Assembly: GCF_003367905.1 (NCBI RefSeq)
Contig: NZ_CP029462.1
Location: 1,488,001 to 1,552,000 of the forward strand
Source of the DNA: Megasphaera stantonii
Lineage (GTDB): Bacteria; Bacillota; Negativicutes; Veillonellales; Megasphaeraceae
Direction: 5' to 3'
DNA length: 64,000 bases
Below, one piece after another: positions 62,040-64,000 of the stretch. The position numbers and the translations under genes were made by a program. The notes below the pieces were generated by a model. It saw nothing but the letters and a program-made list of their open reading frames with translations, searched no databases and had not been told where the DNA came from. Position 1 is the first letter of the stretch; each line of letters opens with the position of its first letter.

Positions 62040-62870
62040 TTATCGTATCAGGCGGGACAGGCAGGGTTCGAACTGGACGCCTTCGCGGTAGTCCGAGCCG
62101 GAGCGGTAGGTGTACTCGATGGCGCAGCTGACGAAATCCATGGCCTGCAGCACGGCTTCGTGGAGCGACGCGCCGTTCATCGTCGCGCCGGTCAGGACGC
62201 TGGCGAAGAGGTCGCCGGTGCCGCAGGTGCTGAAGGGGATGCGGGGCGTTGTGCTTTCGTCGAAGGTGGCCGTAGCCGCGTCGTAGCTGGCGACTTTGAT
62301 TTCTTCGTTCGGAGCGGGCACGCTGGTGACGACGATTTTCTGCGGGCCCAGCTCGGCCAGTCCGCTGCATACTTCCCGGATGCGCTGGGTATTGGGAACT
62401 GTTTCGTCGAAGGACGTGCCCAGCAGCAGGCAGGCTTCCGTATAGTTCGGCGTGATGATAGTCGCGCGGCTGACGAGCTTTTTCATTTCCGTGATGATAT
62501 CCGGCGTAAAGACGGGGTACAGGACGCCGTTGTCGGCCATGGCCGGGTCGACGACGATCAGCGTATCTTCGCTGGCGAAGCGGCGGATGGCGTCGGTTAC
62601 GATGGCGATTTGGCCGGCGTCGGCCAGAAAGCCGCTGTAGATGGCGTCGTAGGAAAGGCCCAGCTCCTGCCATTTATCCATAAAGCCGTTCATATGGGGC
62701 GTAAAATCGGAAAAGGTGTAGTTTCCGTAGGTAAGATTATTGCTGAACATGGCCGTCGGAAAGGGACATACCTGGATTCCCATGGCGGAAATGACGGGAA
62801 TGGCGGCAGTCAGGGAACAGCGGCCGAAGGAACACATGTCGTGAATTGCAAGTACTCGTTTGGTTGCCAT
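62040..62870 (-). CDS. Pyridoxamine/pyridoxal kinase (PdxY-like)
   Basis: 276 residues from ATG 62870 (GAGGAGG about 10 bases upstream). Ribokinase-like fold: 'VLAIHDMCSFGRCSLTAAIPVISAMG' (in part), 'DAIYSGFLADAGQI', 'VVDPAMADNG', 'TPNYTEACLLLG' and the phosphate-binding 'STCGTGDLFASVLTGA' with the catalytic Asp. It salvages vitamin B6 to its 5'-phosphate. Confidence 0.9.
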   Translation of the reverse strand: MATKRVLAIHDMCSFGRCSLTAAIPVISAMGIQVCPFPTAMFSNNLTYGNYTFSDFTPHMNGFMDKWQELGLSYDAIYSGFLADAGQIAIVTDAIRRFASEDTLIVVDPAMADNGVLYPVFTPDIITEMKKLVSRATIITPNYTEACLLLGTSFDETVPNTQRIREVCSGLAELGPQKIVVTSVPAPNEEIKVASYDAATATFDESTTPRIPFSTCGTGDLFASVLTGATMNGASLHEAVLQAMDFVSCAIEYTYRSGSDYREGVQFEPCLSRLIR

Positions 62871-63041
62871 AAATATCGCGCCTCCTCGCATAAACTGTAT
62901 ACCCATTTTACCGCATTATCTGGCAGGAGTAAATGAGACAGATAGGGGCGATTCTGTATTCTTTGCGGCCAATCTACTCGCGGCGTCTGTCCTATGATAT
63001 AATAACAGAAAATCTGTTGGCATGGAGATGGAGGAATTAGG

Positions 63042-63497
63042 ATGGCCCAAGAGGAACGGGTAATTATGGGACTGAGCGTAAAAGCCATGGTATTTTTTGA
63101 AGGGCGGTTGCTGCTGCTGCAGAAAAACGACGCCGAAGGGCTCCACCACTGGGAATTTCCCGGCGGCGGCCTGCACTTTACGGAGGATTTCGAAGCCGGC
63201 CTGCGCCGGGAGGTGCAGGAGGAAACGGGGCTGACTGTGGATCTCGAAGCGCCTGTCGGCATTTGGAGCTACCAGAAGCGGGACGGCCAGTTTTTAAACG
63301 GCGTCATCTTTTCGGCCCTGGCAGACAGCGGCGACGTCGTCTTGTCGGACGAGCACCTGGCCTATCGCTGGGTGTCGTCGGAAGAGTTTCACACCTACCG
63401 GATTCACGGCTCCCTGCGGCGGTCCCTGCGGCAGATGAAGGGCTTTGCTTACGAGCGGAGCTACGAGCTGCTGCGCGATTTTTTAGCGATCGATTGA
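63042..63497 (+). CDS. NUDIX hydrolase
   Basis: 151 residues. Complete Nudix box 'GGGLHFTEDFEAGLRREVQEETGL' (in part) with RE..EE residues that bind metal. The outer sequence ('VKAMVFFEGRLLLLQK', 'HWEFPGG') resembles house-cleaning nucleotide pyrophosphatases; substrate unknown. It ends 10 bases before the decarboxylase gene. Confidence 0.92.
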   Translation: MAQEERVIMGLSVKAMVFFEGRLLLLQKNDAEGLHHWEFPGGGLHFTEDFEAGLRREVQEETGLTVDLEAPVGIWSYQKRDGQFLNGVIFSALADSGDVVLSDEHLAYRWVSSEEFHTYRIHGSLRRSLRQMKGFAYERSYELLRDFLAID

Positions 63498-63507
63498 GGA
63501 GATGCAA

Positions 63508-64000
63508 ATGGATAGAAAGAGACAGGAACGGGCTCCCTTTATCGAGGCCCTGGAAGCCTACTGCCGGCTGGGCATGACGCCCTTTCACACGCCGGGGCAC
63601 AAGGGCGGGCGGAGCAGCTCAGCGTATCAGCGCGGCCTGTTCGGCGACGCCCTGCGCCGCGATTTGGGGCTGATGTATGCGCTGGACGATTTGTTCCAGC
63701 CCGAAGGGCCGCTGAAGGAGGCTATGGAGCTGGCGGCAGACCTATACGGCGCGGGACGGACCTTCTTTTCCGTCAACGGCACGACGGCCTGCATTGAAGC
63801 CATGATACTGGCTGTCTGCCGACGCGGCGATTATATCATCATTCCGCGGGAGGCCCACCGGTCGGTCATGGGCGGCCTCATACTGAGCGGCGCCATACCG
63901 GTGTACATGGAGAGCCGCTTTGCAGAAAAAGAGCAAATTTCTTTGGGACCCGATCTGGAAAGCTTGCAGGCCGCCATTGCCGCCTGCCCGCAGGCCAAGG
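63508..64000 (+). CDS. Orn/Lys/Arg decarboxylase family protein, 5' part
   Basis: 164 codons from ATG 63508 (GAGGAG upstream), still open at the window end. 'MTPFHTPGHKGG' and 'LDDLFQPEGPLKEAMELAADLYGA' (in part) and 'FFSVNGTTACIEAMILAV' identify the fold type I PLP decarboxylases of basic amino acids. The PLP lysine lies beyond the window. Probable arginine or lysine decarboxylase for polyamine synthesis. Confidence 0.9.
   Translation, partial: MDRKRQERAPFIEALEAYCRLGMTPFHTPGHKGGRSSSAYQRGLFGDALRRDLGLMYALDDLFQPEGPLKEAMELAADLYGAGRTFFSVNGTTACIEAMILAVCRRGDYIIIPREAHRSVMGGLILSGAIPVYMESRFAEKEQISLGPDLESLQAAIAACPQAK

Overview
The window most resembles a chromosome segment from a diderm Firmicute of the class Negativicutes, probably Megasphaera or a close relative. 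An OmpH/Skp periplasmic chaperone and a giant YadA-like trimeric autotransporter imply an outer membrane. GerW- and DUF2953-type proteins, a PolC-like exonuclease, Soj/ParB and AGGAGG-type ribosome sites are Firmicute in style. This assignment is from gene content only.

Layout. 1-4.4 kb: end of a thioredoxin-like gene, then leftward genes for an AEC transporter, OmpH, GerW, a DUF2953 protein and an Old Yellow Enzyme reductase. 4.375-14.67 kb: an integrated mobile element, more AT-rich, bounded by a perfect 15-bp direct repeat. It carries a tyrosine integrase, a replication-initiator-like protein, three XRE regulators, and a leftward recombination operon (UvrD-like helicase, ArdC-type metallopeptidase, a 50-aa membrane protein, YqaJ exonuclease, RadC-like protein, likely annealing protein). 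It has no recognisable capsid, conjugation or resistance genes. 14.8-28.9 kb: housekeeping genes (HD hydrolase, PhoH, PurA, acetyltransferase, MetH-activation-like protein, AAA ATPase, Soj-ParB-DUF4446-M23 cluster, solute-binding protein, YgjP-type metallopeptidase, exonuclease, 2-hydroxyacid dehydrogenase). 29.1-35.4 kb: a hexonate operon (uxuA, uxuB, a zinc dehydrogenase, an MHS-type transporter, then kdgK) that together would convert L-gulonate or fructuronate to KDG phosphate. 35.6-38.7 kb: aminotransferase, YkvI-type transporter, GntR regulator.

39-54 kb is the most unusual part. Two loci of phage flavour share an identical bipartite upstream sequence: a DnaD-like replisome organizer, a putative helicase loader/inhibitor and an amidase at 39-41.4 kb, and DUF1659, DUF2922 and a small sigma factor at 50.5-51.7 kb. 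Between and after them lie two Rpn nucleases, the second followed by orphan copies of its own C-terminal domain; an 11-G tract that could switch a leader ORF into an ATGA junction with a zinc-ribbon gene; and a 2038-residue adhesin with four near-identical 378-bp repeats whose reading frame is cut by a TAG just before its coiled-coil tail. 54-61 kb: lipid kinase, gamma-glutamyltransferase, and a cysteine-utilisation set (YheO-type regulator, HAAAP transporter, CyuA). 60.8-62 kb: a decayed adhesin 3' end and a probable type I toxin locus with two 120-bp repeats exactly 300 bp apart. The window ends with a PdxY-like kinase, a NUDIX hydrolase and the start of an Orn/Lys/Arg decarboxylase.
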